The notes beneath the pieces were generated by a model that saw only the letters and a program-made list of their open reading frames with translations, made no database searches and was not told the origin of the DNA. Both the position numbers and the translations under genes were made by a program. 64,000 nt of DNA from Deinococcus sp. LM3 (GTDB lineage Bacteria > Deinococcota > Deinococci > Deinococcales > Deinococcaceae): assembly GCF_002017875.1 (NCBI RefSeq), contig NZ_MUFV01000001.1:62001-126000 (forward strand). Direction: 5' to 3'. Positions within the stretch are counted from its first letter, which is position 1. The number at the start of each line of letters is the position of its first letter. Of the stretch, positions 61,736-64,000 are shown in pieces.

Positions 61736-63019
61736 ATGACGAGCGACACGGTGGGAACAGGAGCGGGAACGGGACTGGAACGGGCGCGCGCGGCCTACGA
61801 GGCGGTGCGGGCGCAGGGCCTGAAACTGAACATGCAGCGCGGGCAGCCCGCCGACGCGGACTTCGACCTGAGTAACGGCCTGCTGGGCGCGCTGGGCGAG
61901 AACGAGACGCACATGGACGGCCTGGACCTGCGCAACTACCCGGGCGGCGTGGCGGGCCTGCCGTCCGCGCGGGCGCTGTTCGGCGCGTACCTGGACCTGA
62001 AGCCCGAGAACATGATCGTGTGGAACAACGCCAGCCTGGAACTCCAGGGCTACGTGCTGACCTTCGCGCTGCTGCATGGCCTGCGCGGCGGGAAGCCCTG
62101 GGCGGGTCAGTCGCCGAAGATGATCGTCACGACGCCCGGTTACGACCGGCACTTCCTGCTGCTGGAGACGCTGGGCTTCGAGCTCCTGACCGTGGACATG
62201 CAGGCCGACGGGCCGGACGTGGACGCCATCGAGCGGCTTGTGGCGGCTGACCCGTCCGTGAAGGGTGTGCTGTTCGTGCCGACGTACTCGAACCCGGGCG
62301 GCGAGACCATCAGCGCCGGGAAGGCCCGCCGCCTGACCGCGCTGAAGGCGGCCGCGCCGGACTTCACGATCTTCGCGGACGACGCGTACCGCGTGCATCA
62401 CCTGTCGCCCGACCCGGCGGCGCAGGACAAGCCGGTGAACCTCGTGGCGCTGTCCCGTGACGGCGGTTTCCCGGACCGGGCGTTCGTGTTCGCCAGCACC
62501 AGCAAGGTCACGTTCGCCGGGGCGGGCCTGGGCTTCCTGGGCAGCAGCGAGGACAACGTGAAGTGGCTGTCGAAGTACCTGAACGCGCAGAGCATCGGCC
62601 CGAACAAGGTCGAGCAGGCGCGTCACGTGAAGTTCCTGCGTGATTACCCGGGCGGGCTGGAGGGCCTGATGGCGGCGCACGCGGCGCTGATCGAACCGAA
62701 GTTCCGCGCGGTGAACGAGGTCCTGAGCGAGGAACTCGGCACGGACGGCGCGTTCGCCACCTGGAAGAATCCGCGCGGCGGGTACTTCATCAGCCTGGAT
62801 ACGGCCGAGCCGGTCGCGGACCGCGTGGTGGCCCTGGCCGACGCGGTGGGCGTGAGCCTGACCCCGGCGGGCGCCACGTACCCCGGCGGGAAGGACCCGC
62901 ACAACAGCAACATCCGCCTCGCGCCGACCCGCCCGCCGGTCGAGGAGGTCTACGTGGCGATGCGCGCCGTGGCCGCCTGCGTGCGTCTGGCGACCGAGGA
63001 GTACCGCGCGCGCAGCTGA
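61736..63019 (+). CDS. Class I aminotransferase (PF12897-like)
   Basis: 427-residue PLP enzyme. LDLRNYPGGVAGLPSAR, a substrate-side PTYSNPGGETIS, the acidic PLP contact FADDAYRVHH and the Schiff-base lysine ASTSKVTFAGAGLGF. Resembles the MocR-type aspartate-like aminotransferases without the regulatory domain. The donor is unknown. The start is supported by TACCCT six bases upstream (leaderless). Followed by a terminator. Confidence 0.87.
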   Translation: MTSDTVGTGAGTGLERARAAYEAVRAQGLKLNMQRGQPADADFDLSNGLLGALGENETHMDGLDLRNYPGGVAGLPSARALFGAYLDLKPENMIVWNNASLELQGYVLTFALLHGLRGGKPWAGQSPKMIVTTPGYDRHFLLLETLGFELLTVDMQADGPDVDAIERLVAADPSVKGVLFVPTYSNPGGETISAGKARRLTALKAAAPDFTIFADDAYRVHHLSPDPAAQDKPVNLVALSRDGGFPDRAFVFASTSKVTFAGAGLGFLGSSEDNVKWLSKYLNAQSIGPNKVEQARHVKFLRDYPGGLEGLMAAHAALIEPKFRAVNEVLSEELGTDGAFATWKNPRGGYFISLDTAEPVADRVVALADAVGVSLTPAGATYPGGKDPHNSNIRLAPTRPPVEEVYVAMRAVAACVRLATEEYRARS

Positions 63020-63053
63020 CGTGAACGCCGACCCTGCGCGCGCCTGAACGCGC

Positions 63054-63082
63054 CGCCCCCGGTCCACACGCGACCGGGGGCG
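63054..63082 (+). terminator. Terminator after the aminotransferase gene
   Basis: CGCCCCCGGTC (63054-63064) pairs with GACCGGGGGCG (63072-63082), followed by TTTA. Confidence 0.8.
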
Positions 63083-63087
63083 TTTAC

Positions 63088-63116
63088 TTGACTTCATGAA
63101 GACTCGCGGCGACCAT
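63088..63116 (+). promoter_or_regulatory. Leaderless promoter of the MarR gene with internal palindrome
   Basis: TTGACT (63088-63093), 17 bases, GACCAT (63111-63116), then seven bases to the ATG at 63124. The 10-bp palindrome CTTCATGAAG (63092-63101) overlaps the -35, suggesting autorepression. Confidence 0.6.
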
Positions 63117-63123
63117 GGAGCTT

Positions 63124-63633
63124 ATGCCGAACCGTTACGCTGGCTCACCCGAGGACCGAGCGGCGTTGGACGCCTACGTGAAACTGTGGCGCGCGTCTCA
63201 CGCCGTGGAGGTCGCCTCCAACCGGCACCTGGCCGCGCACAACCTGACCATCAGCCAGTTCGGGGTGATCGAGGCGCTGTACCACCTGGGGCCGCTGAGT
63301 CAGCGGGAGCTGGCCGAGAAGATCCTGCGGTCGAGCGGGAACCTGACCATGGTGATCGACAACCTGGAACGCGACGGTCTGGTGCGCCGCGACCGGGACG
63401 AGGTGGACCGCCGGATCATGCGGGTGTCGCTGACCCCGGACGGCGAGGCGCTGATCGGGCGGGTGCTGCCGGCGCACGTGGCGGGCATCCGCGAGGTGTT
63501 CTCGGTCCTGACGGGCGAGGAACGCGCCCAGCTGACCAGCCTGTCGAAGAAGCTGGGGCTGGCGCTGAGGGAGCGTGAGCAAGCTGAGCCCGTCGGGGCG
63601 GGCAGGCGCCGGGGGGCGCGCAGCAGCGCCTGA
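63124..63633 (+). CDS. MarR-family transcription regulator
   Basis: 169 residues. Winged helix with QFGVIEALYHLGPLSQRELAEKIL, SSGNLTMVIDNLERDGLV (recognition helix) and wing RDRDEVDRRIMRVSLTP. The start at 63124 (MPNRYAGSPEDR) is preferred to 63115 because it fits the promoter spacing. The next gene resembles MhqO-type dioxygenases, so it may be an MhqR-like quinone sensor. Its TGA is followed by TACGGATTCCGTCTGT, one end of the two-hairpin repeat. Confidence 0.88.
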   Translation: MPNRYAGSPEDRAALDAYVKLWRASHAVEVASNRHLAAHNLTISQFGVIEALYHLGPLSQRELAEKILRSSGNLTMVIDNLERDGLVRRDRDEVDRRIMRVSLTPDGEALIGRVLPAHVAGIREVFSVLTGEERAQLTSLSKKLGLALREREQAEPVGAGRRRGARSSA

Positions 63634-63649
63634 TACGGATTCCGTCTGT
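63634..63649 (+). repeat. Single end of the two-hairpin repeat
   Basis: TACGGATTCCGTCTGT right after the TGA stop of the MarR gene; the rest of the element is absent. Confidence 0.6.
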
Positions 63650-63761
63650 GGGACGGGGAGGAGCCGGGAAGGTGATTCCTCCTCGCTTCTGCGGTCGGCT
63701 GGTGGCCGCCGGGGAGCCCGTGCTATGTATCGCAGACCACCTTTAATCGTTCAATGTTAAG

Positions 63762-63767
63762 TAATAT
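63762..63767 (+). promoter_or_regulatory. -10 box of the dioxygenase-like gene
   Basis: TAATAT, six bases before the ATG at 63774 (leaderless). The AT-rich stretch just upstream, with TTAA at both ends (63743-63760), may be an operator. Confidence 0.5.
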
Positions 63768-63773
63768 ATCCCC

Positions 63774-64000
63774 ATGACCTCCCTCTCCCCCGCTCCCGGT
63801 ACCAGCCCCGTCCAGGGCCTGCACCACCTGACCGTCATGGCCAGCGACCCCCAGCGCAACGTGGACTTCTACACGCAGGTGCTCGGGCAGCGGCTGGTGA
63901 AGGTCACCGTGAACTTCGACGATCCCGGCACGTACCACCTCTATTACGGCGACCAGACCGGGCAGCCCGGCACGATCATGACCCACTTCCCCTGGCCCGG
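63774..64000 (+). CDS. Ring-cleaving dioxygenase-like VOC protein, 3' end missing
   Basis: 75 codons visible before the window ends. VQGLHHLTVMASDPQRNVDFYTQVLG is the first glyoxalase/VOC module, with a metal-binding His in LHHLT; the sequence continues VKVTVNFDDPGTYHLYYGD, as in MhqA/MhqO-type hydroquinone dioxygenases. About 300 residues would be expected in full. Next to a MarR regulator, a quinone or phenol response is inferred. Confidence 0.85.
   Translation, partial: MTSLSPAPGTSPVQGLHHLTVMASDPQRNVDFYTQVLGQRLVKVTVNFDDPGTYHLYYGDQTGQPGTIMTHFPWP

Overview
This 64 kb window comes from a Deinococcus-type chromosome. G+C is high and the codons end in G or C. RecO, UvrD and a UvrA2-type excinuclease match deinococcal forms. 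BshC indicates bacillithiol. More than twenty genes have a TANNNT-like -10 box six or seven bases before the start codon, the hallmark of leaderless mRNA, which is common in this genus. No rRNA, tRNA or CRISPR array was seen.

Layout. 1-8.3 kb: the 3' part of pckA, a malEFG maltose uptake operon, an MFS exporter and rsmB. 8.3-16.8 kb: secreted or unknown proteins, deoD, an AlaX-type tRNA editing protein, a class V aminotransferase, a CAP-domain protein, an LRV-repeat protein and a Nudix protein with a shortened Nudix box. 16.8-18.6 kb: a debris island holding a deoC fragment, an IS66-like transposase fragment, a low-G+C gene behind a long hairpin, and a fragment of a toxin-type HINT domain. 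18.6-29 kb: uvrD (with an internal AT-rich codon island), a CDF cation exporter, and a formate cluster (formate dehydrogenase, DUF1641 protein, FdhD, OFA-type MFS transporter and its 43-residue partner), interrupted by a low-G+C gene between two MITE-like elements. 29-45 kb: uvrA2, a lipoprotein/hydrolase pair, acyl-CoA dehydrogenase, a TagA-type glycosyltransferase, a CRP/FNR regulator, bshC, ftsY, a thioredoxin-fold protein, a membrane Ser/Thr kinase with a C-terminal propeller, and a divergent unknown 602-residue protein. 45-52 kb: a glucoside uptake operon (binding protein, two permeases, GH1 beta-glucosidase) with a LacI-family regulator and matching operators. 52-64 kb: proC, an HD-GYP protein, prmA-rsmE, recO, a GNAT enzyme, an NYN-queA operon, an aminotransferase, and a MarR regulator followed by a ring-cleaving-dioxygenase-like gene cut by the window end.

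Three patterns run across the window. (1) Four genes (ftsY, the kinase, the 602-residue protein and recO) are each preceded by a leaderless mini-ORF of 13-18 codons whose TGA overlaps the GTG or TTG start of the main gene. (2) A two-hairpin dispersed repeat of about 130-160 bp occurs six times, plus fragments. Most copies are flanked by a TCA or TGA triplet on both sides and several sit exactly on a stop codon, as expected for a MITE with a 3-bp TNA-type target duplication. (3) A TGAAAGCGCTTTCA palindrome lies before the LacI gene, a 13/14 match overlaps the -35 of the glucoside operon, and a weaker match lies below the malE promoter.

Most functional calls rest on family motifs read by eye. 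Unknown proteins are left as unknown.
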